Positions 9,234-18,357 of a DNA stretch of 64,000 nucleotides are shown piece by piece. The stretch is from Allomuricauda sp. ARW1Y1. Its GTDB lineage: Bacteria > Bacteroidota > Bacteroidia > Flavobacteriales > Flavobacteriaceae. The translations under genes and the position numbers were made by a program. The DNA is taken from contig NZ_JACBZU010000002.1 in the NCBI RefSeq assembly GCF_013407935.1, positions 62,001 through 126,000 on the forward strand, written 5' to 3'. The notes under the pieces are model-generated. The model was not told where the DNA came from and did no database searches. It saw only the letters and a list, made by a program, of their open reading frames with translations. Within the stretch, counting starts at the first letter, position 1. Each line of letters starts with the position of its first letter.

Positions 9234-9275
9234 TTGACGGATGCCCCTTTTGAATTGACGGATGCCCCTTTTGGG
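9234..9275. repeat. Two tandem copies of a 21-bp repeat
   Basis: The unit TTGACGGATGCCCCTTTTG occurs at 9234 and 9255 (period 21), immediately after the stop codon of the penicillin-acylase gene. Three related units occur at 23529-23590, about 14 kb away, in another spacer. The element is therefore dispersed, short and tandem. No coding or hairpin role is apparent. Confidence 0.8.
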
Positions 9276-11663
9276 TTAACGAAAGATCAAAATGGATGAT
9301 GCAGTTTCTTCAATTTCCTGCTTGTTCATCATCATTTTACGGAACTCCCCATTCACGTACATTTGGGCTTGATCCTGATAATGCTCGCTGAACGGATTTC
9401 CCGACTGGCCCGTGGGCAAGATGCTGATGCTGTTCTCCACATCGGAAAAATCGATGATCCTCCGAGTGGATGGACCCGAATTTACTTTGTAAAAACCTGT
9501 GCTGTCATAGGGAAAAGCAAGGTTGTTGATTACTTCTCGAGTGCCTTCCACAGGAAATGGACCTACGTTGAAATAGCCTCGCAAGGATTCCACTTGCCCA
9601 AATGGGTGTGGATGCTCCAGCGTATGCAGTTTATCCCATGTCCATTGGCTGGGGTCGGGTCCGAAATCTTCCACCAACGAATTCCATGCATCGGAAAAGG
9701 AAGCCATGACCATATCCTGTCTGGTTTCCACTACATCGGGCGTATTGACATTGTCCCACCATTTGGAACGCTCTATGGAAGCACCCCAAGCAATTTGTCT
9801 TTTGAATAAATGGGTGGACAAAAACTGTTTGAACATTTCCGTACCCATTTCATCCTCCACCGTATTTTTGACCATAAAATAGAGACTCCGATGGTACAAG
9901 GCTGGACTGGTACTGGTCAAGGAATACTTCCCATCCCAATTCCTCAGCGAATCTACCATCACCAATTGTTCCTCGGTCATTTTGGTCACATCAAACAACT
10001 TGATCAGTTCGGTGACCACTTCCGTATTTACGGGTGAGGTGACATCCAATATCATTTCAGAAACGGATTCCTTGTCCCAGTCGTTTTTTGCATCCAATAA
10101 CTGTACTATGCGCTTGGCGCGATTTTCGGGCAAATAATAGCCGGGATATAACATACCTGCAATGGAATCGGGTTGATTGTTGGCAGAGTAGACGTAATTC
10201 CATGATGGGTTTTCGGCCATTGGATTCTCCGAAAAATCCAGGTATCTCAAAGGCTCCTCTTTTCCAGATGTCCCGTCCAACACAAACTTGGTGGACAAAC
10301 TGTCGGGCATTTGATAAAGTTTGGCTGTGGCCCACCAAGCTACATTGCCATCGGCATCGCCGTACATTACGTTAAGTCCGGGCGCATGAATATTGGGCAG
10401 AGCACTTTTAAATTCCTCCATGTTTTTGGCATGACTAAGCCCATATAGTGCATGCATCACCATATTTTTGGGTTTCGTATATATCCAAGACATGCTTATG
10501 GGCCGCTCCCCGGATATTTGGTCGGCAATGTTGTTCAGCACCGGACCGTGATGTGTTTTTTTGTATGAAAAGGCCACATCTTCACCATCCTTAACCTTTA
10601 TGGTCTTGTTTACTAATTGGTAGGTTTTCCAACCTTCTGCTGTTTTGTATTGAGTACTGTCGGATGGATTGGTTTCCTCATAATAAAAATCGATGTCATC
10701 GTTTTCGAACATCGTAAGTCCATAGGCTATTTTTCTGTCGTGACCCAATAACGGGAACGGAACACCTGCCAAATGATATCCATATTTTTCATAGGTAGGA
10801 GTGCTCACGTGGGCCTCGTACCAAACCGAGGGCTGTGCAAAACCGATATGCGGGTCGTTTGCTAAAATCACCTTGCCGTTTTTGGTCTTTTGCGGGGCTA
10901 TCACCCAACTATTACTGCCTTCAAATTGAGGTATGGGCAATTTTTTCAATGCCTCATCCACACTTGCGGTAATTTGGGTTCCCAAGGTGTCGACCGACTC
11001 TCCTTTGTAATTTTTTATCCATACGGTAGAAGAATCGGAATCAATGGCCATGTCCTTCATGTAATCGTCACCCAATTTATTCCGTAAACTAGTAAGGAAT
11101 GGGTCCGTTTTATGGGCCATGGCAAAACTAAAGGCCATATATCCCACCGCATTGTACACATCTTCAATGGTAAAGGGTTCTTTATCTATCCCAGTCAAGT
11201 AAAACTCTATGGGCGTGGGACCTTCTTCTATAAAAGCATTGATCCCATCCAAATAGGCTTGTGAAAGCACGATAGGCTCACTGCTTTTGTCCAATCCTTC
11301 CAATGTTTCCCGGGTATGCTCATCAATTCCAAGGGAGAGAAAAAACTTATCGGTCTTCACCATATCCTTCCCAAACACCTCGGAAAGTCTTCCTTTGGCC
11401 ACCCTTCGCAAGAGCTCCATTTGCCACAAACGATCTTGGGCATGCACATATCCCAAAGCCTTAAGGGCATCTGTCTCATTCTCGGCATAAATATGGGGGA
11501 TTCCGTAGGGGTCGAAATAAGTATTTACCTCACCGGAAAGGCCTGGAAGGGATTTTTCCCCTTCATAATCCGGTTTGAGACTGTTGATAAATAGGGCTAC
11601 GCCAATAATGACAAGTAGAAGTAATCCTGCTAGAACAAGAAGAATCTTTTTGTATGTTTTCAC
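9276..11663 (-). CDS. Penicillin acylase family (Ntn-hydrolase) protein
   Basis: A 795-residue member of the S45 peptidase family, which cleaves amide bonds in acylated substrates such as beta-lactams or acyl-homoserine lactones. Residues 7-30 form a hydrophobic export or anchor segment. The precursor should self-cleave between G249 and S250 in EGSNSW, leaving Ser as N-terminal nucleophile; a downstream HIG motif and the domain order A-spacer-B are as in the family. The substrate cannot be read from sequence. The 21-bp repeats start right after its stop codon. Confidence 0.92.
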   Translation of the reverse strand: MKTYKKILLVLAGLLLLVIIGVALFINSLKPDYEGEKSLPGLSGEVNTYFDPYGIPHIYAENETDALKALGYVHAQDRLWQMELLRRVAKGRLSEVFGKDMVKTDKFFLSLGIDEHTRETLEGLDKSSEPIVLSQAYLDGINAFIEEGPTPIEFYLTGIDKEPFTIEDVYNAVGYMAFSFAMAHKTDPFLTSLRNKLGDDYMKDMAIDSDSSTVWIKNYKGESVDTLGTQITASVDEALKKLPIPQFEGSNSWVIAPQKTKNGKVILANDPHIGFAQPSVWYEAHVSTPTYEKYGYHLAGVPFPLLGHDRKIAYGLTMFENDDIDFYYEETNPSDSTQYKTAEGWKTYQLVNKTIKVKDGEDVAFSYKKTHHGPVLNNIADQISGERPISMSWIYTKPKNMVMHALYGLSHAKNMEEFKSALPNIHAPGLNVMYGDADGNVAWWATAKLYQMPDSLSTKFVLDGTSGKEEPLRYLDFSENPMAENPSWNYVYSANNQPDSIAGMLYPGYYLPENRAKRIVQLLDAKNDWDKESVSEMILDVTSPVNTEVVTELIKLFDVTKMTEEQLVMVDSLRNWDGKYSLTSTSPALYHRSLYFMVKNTVEDEMGTEMFKQFLSTHLFKRQIAWGASIERSKWWDNVNTPDVVETRQDMVMASFSDAWNSLVEDFGPDPSQWTWDKLHTLEHPHPFGQVESLRGYFNVGPFPVEGTREVINNLAFPYDSTGFYKVNSGPSTRRIIDFSDVENSISILPTGQSGNPFSEHYQDQAQMYVNGEFRKMMMNKQEIEETASSILIFR

Positions 11664-11744
11664 AAAGAAGGGTTAAGTCGATTAGTAGACCTAATGTATA
11701 ATTATTTTTTTAGATGTTGAACAAAATTGATTGACAAATGTCAA

Positions 11745-13727
11745 TTATTTGTTCATGGATAGCTGATGTTTTTCCAAACCGGATTTTAACCAATCTTCGT
11801 AGGTGTCCACATCCACATACTGCACAGCTTCGTTCAATATCTCCAAATCGGGTGACAACAGCACATAATAGGGTTGCGATGCCGCATTAAAGTTGATGGT
11901 TTGGAACGTGCCCCACTTTTGTCCAATGGTTTCAATGGCTTTTACCCGTCCTGAATCATATTTAAAATCAAACTTTTCGGAATCCGGCAACTCCTTCCTA
12001 TCATCCACATAAAGTGAAATAAGCACATACTCGTCCTTCAATAAAGGGTACACGCTTGAATCGCTCCATACATTTTCTTCCATTTTTCTGCAATTCACAC
12101 AGGCCCATCCCGTAAAATCAAGCAAAATGGGTTTGTTCACTTCCTGTGCATGGGCAACGCCTTCCTCAAAGTCCTTAAAACAGTCCAAGCCTAGTGGACA
12201 ATCACTTTCGGTTTCTACCACACTGTAAAAACCGGGAGGCGGAAATCCACTCAACAATTTCAATGCATTGATGTTGAACAGACCAAGCGCCAAATACACA
12301 GTAAAAGCAAAGCTGATCAGCCCAACAATCTTTCTGGAAGGAGACAAATTCTTTTTGGGACCATCATGCGGAAACCTGAACAATCCGAATAAGTAAAGGG
12401 TCATCAATACAAACAACACCACCCAAATACCTACGAATATTTCCCGTTTCAAAATGCCCCAATTCCCTACCAAATCCGCATTGGATAAGAATTTGAAGGC
12501 CAAAGCCAGTTCCAAAAAGCCCAACACCACTTTTACCGTGGTCATCCATCCCCCTGATTTAGGTAGTGAATTCAACCAAGCCGGGAACATGGCAAACAAG
12601 GCAAAGGGCAAGGCCAAGGCCAAACCAAAACCGACCATCCCTGAAGTTAAATTGGTAGCTACATTTCCTTCTGCCAAGGTGGTACTGCCCAAGAGTCCAC
12701 CCAAAATTGGTCCCGTACAGGAAAATGAAACAATGGCCAAGGTCAAGGCCATAAAAAAGATACCCAGTCCCCCTCCTACTTTGGAGGATGCCGAGTCCAT
12801 CTTATTGGCCCAGGAACTCGGTAAGGTCAGCTCGTAGTAACCAAAGAAAGAAAAGGCAAAGAAAACAAAAATGACAAAGAAGAATACATTAAGCCAGATA
12901 TTGGTGGCGATGGTATTCAATATTTGGGAGTCCACCGAATTGAACAAATGAAACGGTAAACTCAACAAGAAATAAATCAGCACAATGAAAAATCCATAGA
13001 GCAAGGCATTGGCAATCCCCTTGGATTTCTGCTTGGTCTGTTTGGTGAAAAAGGACACTGTTAGCGGAATCATGGGGAAAACGCAGGGCGTCAACAAGGC
13101 TATAAGTCCGCCGATGAATCCAAGTCCAAAAATCACCCAAAGGTTCGATTTGCCTTCGGAATCGGTCACTCCATCTTGTTGGAGCAGTTCCTTGTTCTTT
13201 AAATCAACCTTTAGCGATTCGCCCAAGGCCACACTTCGTTCATCCAAGGAGGTCTCTTCTGCCACAAATCCACTTCCATCCAACGAAATTTGGAAGAATT
13301 CATCTACTGGGAGACACACCTCTTTACAAATCTGATAAAAGAGATTTACAGAAATTTGATTTACCTCCGGGTCGAGGAGTTTAATTTTTTGGGTAAAAAT
13401 GGCCTCTTCCTTAAAAAAGGTCTCATCCACTTCAAAAATATCACTGTATTCGGTAATGGTCTCACTCTCCTCTGTGACCCCGACCAATTCATAGTCTTCC
13501 CCTGCTTTTTCAAAAGTAAACTCACTAGGTAGGGCGCCACCTTCGGCTGTATGCTGGGAGTATACGTGCCATCCCTCCATGATTTTTCCCTTGAACACCA
13601 ATTCATATTCAGTATCCGATAGCTGGCGAACCTCGTGGCTCCATACTGCAGGATTTTCATCCGTTTGGGCCAGAGCAACGCCTGTACCAATAAACAATAG
13701 TCCAAAAAAGAGTACCAATAATCTCAT
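11745..13727 (-). CDS. dsbD: DsbD-like thiol:disulfide interchange protein (thioredoxin fused to transmembrane reductase)
   Basis: Carries electrons from cytoplasmic thioredoxin across the inner membrane to periplasmic partners. The 660 residues are ordered as in DsbD: signal peptide (1-20, ending ALAQ), N-terminal domain with the CKEVC cysteine pair near 135, eight membrane segments containing CVFPM and SFSCTGPILGG, and a C-terminal thioredoxin domain with CVNC in place of the usual CVAC. It overlaps tilS by 4 bases, which suggests co-translation although the functions are unrelated. Likely clients are cytochrome c maturation proteins or TlpA-like lipoproteins such as the one at 54767. Confidence 0.93.
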   Translation of the reverse strand: MRLLVLFFGLLFIGTGVALAQTDENPAVWSHEVRQLSDTEYELVFKGKIMEGWHVYSQHTAEGGALPSEFTFEKAGEDYELVGVTEESETITEYSDIFEVDETFFKEEAIFTQKIKLLDPEVNQISVNLFYQICKEVCLPVDEFFQISLDGSGFVAEETSLDERSVALGESLKVDLKNKELLQQDGVTDSEGKSNLWVIFGLGFIGGLIALLTPCVFPMIPLTVSFFTKQTKQKSKGIANALLYGFFIVLIYFLLSLPFHLFNSVDSQILNTIATNIWLNVFFFVIFVFFAFSFFGYYELTLPSSWANKMDSASSKVGGGLGIFFMALTLAIVSFSCTGPILGGLLGSTTLAEGNVATNLTSGMVGFGLALALPFALFAMFPAWLNSLPKSGGWMTTVKVVLGFLELALAFKFLSNADLVGNWGILKREIFVGIWVVLFVLMTLYLFGLFRFPHDGPKKNLSPSRKIVGLISFAFTVYLALGLFNINALKLLSGFPPPGFYSVVETESDCPLGLDCFKDFEEGVAHAQEVNKPILLDFTGWACVNCRKMEENVWSDSSVYPLLKDEYVLISLYVDDRKELPDSEKFDFKYDSGRVKAIETIGQKWGTFQTINFNAASQPYYVLLSPDLEILNEAVQYVDVDTYEDWLKSGLEKHQLSMNK

Positions 13728-15031
13728 AGCAACTGTGTAATCTTAATTATTTCGCGGGTCGATTCCTCCACTTTGAAGCGTTCATCGGCCCTTTTGCCAA
13801 CGACCCAAACAATATCATCCGCGGAACAGAGCAACCATTGTTTTCCTTTGGAAACAACATCCATTTTTTCATCCTTGAAAAACTTGGACAGTTTTTTTTT
13901 GCCCTGCATCCCAAAAGGGTAAAAATAGTCGCCTTTTTCCCAATATCTTAACAATAAGGGTGGGTTTAACTTTTCCTTATCCAAATAAACCACATTCTTC
14001 CCTGCTTTCTCCAACTTTTCAACCGATTCAATTTTTAGCGATATCGGCAATTCACATGGGGTTCCGTCCAAATAGACAGGATATGATTCATTTACCCTAT
14101 TCTCTTTTGGTGTTAGCAACAAACAATCTCTATCCTTCAACAAGATATGAGTTTTTGAGACCACTTGCTTCCCACTCATTGCTGAAAGCAGTCCTTGTAT
14201 ATCTTCCCATTCAGAAAATCCATACTCCTGAAACAGATAATATAGATAGGCTTCCAAGGGTTTCAATTGTTTCAGTTCCGATATGCTGATTCTGATGATT
14301 TCGTCTTCTGACTTGAACAATTGAGATTTCAATGACTTGATATGGTGACTGATCAAGTCGTTGGTTTGACCCAGATGCTTTTGCGTGGACCGGAAATTTT
14401 GCAAAAAAGTTGGGTGCAGCTCCTTGAGCACGGGTACAATTTGATGACGAATCTTGTTTCTGAGGTATTTGCTACTTGCATTGCTGCTATCCTCACGCCA
14501 TGCAAGACCAGCGGATTGGGCGTATTCCCGAATTTCATCCTGTGAGAAAGGGAGCAGCGGCCTTATGATTTTATCATTCCTTTCAGGGATGCCCGTAAGT
14601 CCCGAAATCCCAGTGCCGCGAGATAAATTGATCAAAAATGTTTCTAGATTGTCATCCGCATGGTGCGCTGTCAGCACAAAATCAAAGCCCTCAGCATCCA
14701 AAAGCTCGGCAAACCAGTGGTAGCGAAGCTCACGTGCCGCCATCTGAACGGAGCCGCCATGATTTTTCATGTGGCTGTCTACATCAAACTGTTTCACAAA
14801 ACAATGAGTTCCCATGTTCGATGCCCAATTGTTCACAAAATCCGCATCACCATCACTCTCTTTTCCTCTAAGCCCAAAGTTGCAGTGTGCCATAGCAATA
14901 TGCAATTTGGTAGCTTTACACAAATGCGCCAATACCACGCTGTCCACTCCACCACTGCAAGCAACCAACAGTTTCTTTTCTTTTAGAAAAGAAAAATTTT
15001 CGTTGATGTGTTGGTTGAACTTCTGGAGCAT
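13724..15031 (-). CDS. tilS: tRNA(Ile)-lysidine synthase
   Basis: TilS attaches lysine to C34 of the CAU-anticodon tRNA-Ile, so that it reads AUA instead of AUG; it is essential in most bacteria. The 435 residues include the PP-loop ATP pyrophosphatase motif CSGGVDS near residue 26, AHCNFGLRG, LTAHHADDNLET and the C-terminal TilS domain with RYWEKGDYFYPFGM. Neighbours are dsbD (4-base overlap) and the PabB-like gene 22 bases upstream. Confidence 0.96.
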   Translation of the reverse strand: MLQKFNQHINENFSFLKEKKLLVACSGGVDSVVLAHLCKATKLHIAMAHCNFGLRGKESDGDADFVNNWASNMGTHCFVKQFDVDSHMKNHGGSVQMAARELRYHWFAELLDAEGFDFVLTAHHADDNLETFLINLSRGTGISGLTGIPERNDKIIRPLLPFSQDEIREYAQSAGLAWREDSSNASSKYLRNKIRHQIVPVLKELHPTFLQNFRSTQKHLGQTNDLISHHIKSLKSQLFKSEDEIIRISISELKQLKPLEAYLYYLFQEYGFSEWEDIQGLLSAMSGKQVVSKTHILLKDRDCLLLTPKENRVNESYPVYLDGTPCELPISLKIESVEKLEKAGKNVVYLDKEKLNPPLLLRYWEKGDYFYPFGMQGKKKLSKFFKDEKMDVVSKGKQWLLCSADDIVWVVGKRADERFKVEESTREIIKITQLL

Positions 15032-15053
15032 TTCGCAAATTTACGAATAAACA

Positions 15054-16337
15054 TTATCCCTCCTCCAAAACCGTCCGCATAGCTTTGGCTTTGAGCAGGC
15101 ACTCCTGATATTCCTTTTCGGGGTCCGATTGTGCCGTAATGGCACTCCCAACAGAATAGGAGACGTATTTTTTGGAAGCGTTGTACAAAATGCTTCGGAT
15201 AACCACATTGAAATCAAAATCGCCGTTTGGGCTAAAATAGCCTACCGTACCGCTGTATAATCCCCGTTTGGTCTCTTCCAAATCTTCAATGATTTTCATG
15301 GCCGATATTTTCGGGGCGCCCGTCATACTTCCCATAGGGAAAGTTTCCCTAATGAGGTCAATAGATGACTTGTTTTCCGGAACCTCGGCCACTATGGTAG
15401 AAATCAACTGATGTACTTGCTTAAAAGTATAAGGTTTGCAGAGTTCTTCAACCTGAACGGATCCCTTGACCGCACTTTTGGAAAGATCGTTGCGCACCAA
15501 ATCGGTGATCATGATGTTCTCCGAACGTTCTTTTTTATCCAAGCTAAGGGATTCTTTGATCTGCTCATCTTCCAGCTTGTCCTCACCTCTTCGAGCAGTG
15601 CCTTTAATGGGCTGTGAAATCACCTTTGTGCCTATCCTTTTAAGATAGCGCTCTGGAGAAGCGCACATCAAATACTTGTCTGAAAAACGCGCGAATACGG
15701 CAAAAGGAGGTTCCGAAATACGATTCAGTTTTTGATAGGTTGCCCAAGGATCCAATTGAAACTCCTCGGCATAAAATTCTTGACAAAAATTGGCCTCGTA
15801 AATATCCCCCCTATGCATGTGCTCCAAGAATTGGTGCGCCTTTTCGAAGTAGGCATCCTTATGGATTCGCATCTTTATTTTGATGGTTTCACGAGGCTTC
15901 AAAGCGTCACCCTTGCTTTTTGTATCATGGATTTCGGCAAAATCCGATTCTATTTCATGCCCAATAGCATCCAAATACTTAAAATGGAGTTGACCATCCG
16001 CTACTACTATGAGCTTTTGGGGCTGAAAGAATTGTATCATCGGAAAATCCAAACCATCCTCATGGGAGGAAGTCAAATCTTCCAACACATTTTTTACATC
16101 ATAAGAAAAATAGCCAAACAGCCAATCTGGTGTTTGCCTTAAAAATGATTTGATTTCTTCTAAGTCGTTGCAAAATGTTGATGCACCAACGGCGAGGCAG
16201 GCCTCAAAACTGGAATATGGGTCGTGATGGGAGTTACTGTCCAACCAAACTACGTGTCCATAGTTCCTGGACCATTGGAGCAAGGATTCCTTGCACTGCT
16301 GTACCGAATGTATCTTGAATGACCGATGCGTCCGCAA
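15054..16337 (-). CDS. pabB: Aminodeoxychorismate synthase component I (chorismate-binding enzyme)
   Basis: Converts chorismate with ammonia to 4-amino-4-deoxychorismate for p-aminobenzoate and folate synthesis. The 427 residues contain the chorismate-binding domain in the C-terminal half, with GDIYEANFCQEF, PIKGTARRGED, the ITDLVRNDL motif and GSMTGAPKISAMKI. The lack of a tryptophan-type N-terminal regulatory sequence and of linked trp genes favours PabB over TrpE, but the two families are close. Six bases separate it from the flavin reductase gene upstream. Confidence 0.85.
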   Translation of the reverse strand: MRTHRSFKIHSVQQCKESLLQWSRNYGHVVWLDSNSHHDPYSSFEACLAVGASTFCNDLEEIKSFLRQTPDWLFGYFSYDVKNVLEDLTSSHEDGLDFPMIQFFQPQKLIVVADGQLHFKYLDAIGHEIESDFAEIHDTKSKGDALKPRETIKIKMRIHKDAYFEKAHQFLEHMHRGDIYEANFCQEFYAEEFQLDPWATYQKLNRISEPPFAVFARFSDKYLMCASPERYLKRIGTKVISQPIKGTARRGEDKLEDEQIKESLSLDKKERSENIMITDLVRNDLSKSAVKGSVQVEELCKPYTFKQVHQLISTIVAEVPENKSSIDLIRETFPMGSMTGAPKISAMKIIEDLEETKRGLYSGTVGYFSPNGDFDFNVVIRSILYNASKKYVSYSVGSAITAQSDPEKEYQECLLKAKAMRTVLEEG

Positions 16338-16343
16338 GAGCTT

Positions 16344-16877
16344 TTAGTTTAATGAATCCAAAAACGTCTGCAACGCATGCTGATGCCCAGTCTTGAGGTC
16401 TTCGTCCAAAATCCCATCCTCGCTAAAGTTATCGTAAAAGGATGGCAAAGAAAATGTAGCCACTATCTCGGCCCCAAAGCGCGGCAACATGCTTTCAATC
16501 ACTACCAACGAACCCTTTGCCCCTCGCTTTCCGCCGGAAGTTGACATCAAAAATACCTTGGTGCCCTCCAAAAAGTTGCGCTCCAATCGGGACAACCAAT
16601 CCAAAAGGTTTTTAAAGTAGGCGGATGGATTGCCATTATGCTCGTTTACCGATAAAATGATGCCATCGGCTTGAGCAATCTGGTCCTTCAACCCGGTAAG
16701 TGCATCAGGATACCCTTTTTCCCTTTCCAGGTCTTCACTAAACATCGGAAAAGGATGCTCAGCCATGTTTAAGGTCTGTAAATCATGATTTTGCACTAAA
16801 GATGTGGTGAGTTCTACCAATTTAAAATTGATGGAAGTTGAAGAATTGCTCCCGGCAAATGCCAAAATTGCAGCCAT
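16344..16877 (-). CDS. NADPH-dependent FMN reductase family protein
   Basis: A 177-residue flavodoxin-fold protein of the chromate/azo/FMN reductase family. Near the N-terminus AFAGSNSSTSINFKLVE is the phosphate-binding loop; residues 75-92 (ADGIILSVNEHNGNPSAYFKNLLDW) are the conserved flavin-contact region, and MSTSGGKRGA near 120 is the second loop. It probably reduces quinones or flavins with NAD(P)H. It is the first gene of a run of closely packed minus-strand genes (pabB, tilS, dsbD). Confidence 0.88.
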   Translation of the reverse strand: MAAILAFAGSNSSTSINFKLVELTTSLVQNHDLQTLNMAEHPFPMFSEDLEREKGYPDALTGLKDQIAQADGIILSVNEHNGNPSAYFKNLLDWLSRLERNFLEGTKVFLMSTSGGKRGAKGSLVVIESMLPRFGAEIVATFSLPSFYDNFSEDGILDEDLKTGHQHALQTFLDSLN

Positions 16878-16942
16878 AACTAAAAATCGTTGATTGTTTC
16901 GCTAAAATACCGTAATTGATATATACCTGCGACTATTTTCCA

Positions 16943-16950
16943 TATTTTTG
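16943..16950 (+). promoter_or_regulatory. Candidate -7 element for the acyltransferase-like gene
   Basis: TATTTTTG fits TAnnTTTG exactly. The in-frame TTG at 16948 lies inside this element and therefore cannot be the start codon if the promoter is real. The ATG at 17008 would sit about 50 bases after the expected transcription start. No good -33 element was found (TTG at 16916 is about 24 bases away). Confidence 0.4.
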
Positions 16951-17007
16951 GCGCGAGTAACATCCAAACTGCTTGCTAAACAAGTATATAGGGTGAACAA
17001 AAATTGG

Positions 17008-18204
17008 ATGACAACGGACAAGAACAGATTGTTTTTTATTGATGCCATGCGTGCTTGGGCCATTTTGATGATGCTGCAAGGGCATTTCATCGATGGTCTC
17101 TTGGACCCCGTTTTTAGGGATCCCAACAATCCGGTTTATGCGGTTTGGCTCTATTTTAGGGGAATTACTGCCCCAGTGTTCTTTACAGTTTCCGGTTTTA
17201 TTTTTACGTATCTGCTCATCAGAGCTCCCCAAAAAGGAATGGAAAACCCGAGGGTTGCCAAAGGCATTCGTCGTGGTCTGCAATTGCTGGCCATTGGATA
17301 TCTATTGCGTTTAAACCTTGGCGGATTGCTCAAAGGAGAGATTTATAATTCATTTTATCTGGTGGATGTGCTCCATTGTATCGGGCTTTCCATTTTAGGC
17401 CTTATTGGGCTTTACCTGCTCACTGCCAAAAAGAAAGAATACGTTTTTCCATTGGTCTTGGTCACCACCACCCTTTTGCTGTTTTTGTTCGAACGGACCT
17501 ATAAACCATGGTCTTTTGCTTTTTTGCCTGATTTTCTCGCCAATTACTTTACAAAAGCCAATGGTTCGGTGTTCACCATTATCCCATGGTTCGGCTATGC
17601 CACCATGGGAGCGTTCATTGCAGTGTTGTTCACTCGCTTCAAGCATTTCAGGTATTTGTATCCCACCGCCATTTCCATTGCCCTGTTGGTAGGCTATGTA
17701 TTGATTTATCATTCGACCCCTGCATTCGCCGCCCTGTATGAAGCGACCGGATTTGGATTCCTAAAGTTATTGTTGACCAACAATTACCTATTTATACGTT
17801 TGGGGAATGTGTTTGTGGTATTTGCCGTATTTATGATGCTCCGTAGTTGGATGACCAACAAAACCGTTTTGAATATTGGCGCAAGCACATTATCCATTTA
17901 CGTAATTCACTTTGTGATTCTTTACGGAAGTTTTACCGGTTTGGGACTGTACCGATTTTTCAATCGTTCCCTTTCTCCCGAAGTCGTTGTTCCGGGAGCA
18001 CTATTGTTCATGATGGTCTGCACCTTCTTGGCCTTGCAATACCATAAACACGAGGCGCATATCAAATCACAGATTGCCTCGGGGATTGCTTTTGCCAGAG
18101 CACAAATTGTTGAAGCAAAGGAGATTACACTTCCATTACTGAAAGAGCTGATGGTTCGCCTTCATCTTTTCCTAAAGCGTGTTTTACGTACCGTACGAAG
18201 CTAA
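17008..18204 (+). CDS. DUF1624/heparan-alpha-glucosaminide N-acetyltransferase-like membrane protein
   Basis: A polytopic membrane protein of 398 residues from the ATG at 17008, with about ten hydrophobic segments. The beginning RLFFIDAMRAWAILMMLQGH is the start of the first helix of DUF1624/HGSNAT-type acyltransferases, including the conserved D-x-x-R and His. Such proteins pass acetyl groups from cytoplasmic acetyl-CoA to an extracytoplasmic sugar; the acceptor here is unknown. A longer frame reaches a TTG at 16948, but that codon overlaps a promoter-like element; a GTG at 16993 is a second alternative. It ends in a basic, amphipathic tail of about 50 residues. Confidence 0.82.
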   Translation: MTTDKNRLFFIDAMRAWAILMMLQGHFIDGLLDPVFRDPNNPVYAVWLYFRGITAPVFFTVSGFIFTYLLIRAPQKGMENPRVAKGIRRGLQLLAIGYLLRLNLGGLLKGEIYNSFYLVDVLHCIGLSILGLIGLYLLTAKKKEYVFPLVLVTTTLLLFLFERTYKPWSFAFLPDFLANYFTKANGSVFTIIPWFGYATMGAFIAVLFTRFKHFRYLYPTAISIALLVGYVLIYHSTPAFAALYEATGFGFLKLLLTNNYLFIRLGNVFVVFAVFMMLRSWMTNKTVLNIGASTLSIYVIHFVILYGSFTGLGLYRFFNRSLSPEVVVPGALLFMMVCTFLALQYHKHEAHIKSQIASGIAFARAQIVEAKEITLPLLKELMVRLHLFLKRVLRTVRS

Positions 18205-18205
18205 A

Positions 18206-18238
18206 AAAAGCATCCAATCCCTAAGATTGAATGCTTTT
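18206..18238. terminator. Bidirectional terminator between the membrane protein and lpd
   Basis: Arms at 18206-18219 and 18225-18238 form AAAAGCAT-CAATC paired with GATTG-ATGCTTTT, with one mismatch and a 5-base loop. A/T runs flank both sides, so it can end transcription from either of the two convergent genes. Confidence 0.8.
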
Positions 18239-18357
18239 AATTATGATTATACTTCAATAAACCCTTTATCGATACATTTTTTTGAATTTGGGTTCAAAAA
18301 AACACTCGAAATGAAAAGTATTCAATAAAATGAATACCTGCCAGTTCGACTTTTTAG

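Noticed and set aside
16948..17007. TTG start that would add 20 residues to the acyltransferase-like protein
   Set aside because: The codon overlaps a perfect TAnnTTTG element, and the added residues do not belong to the family N-terminus.
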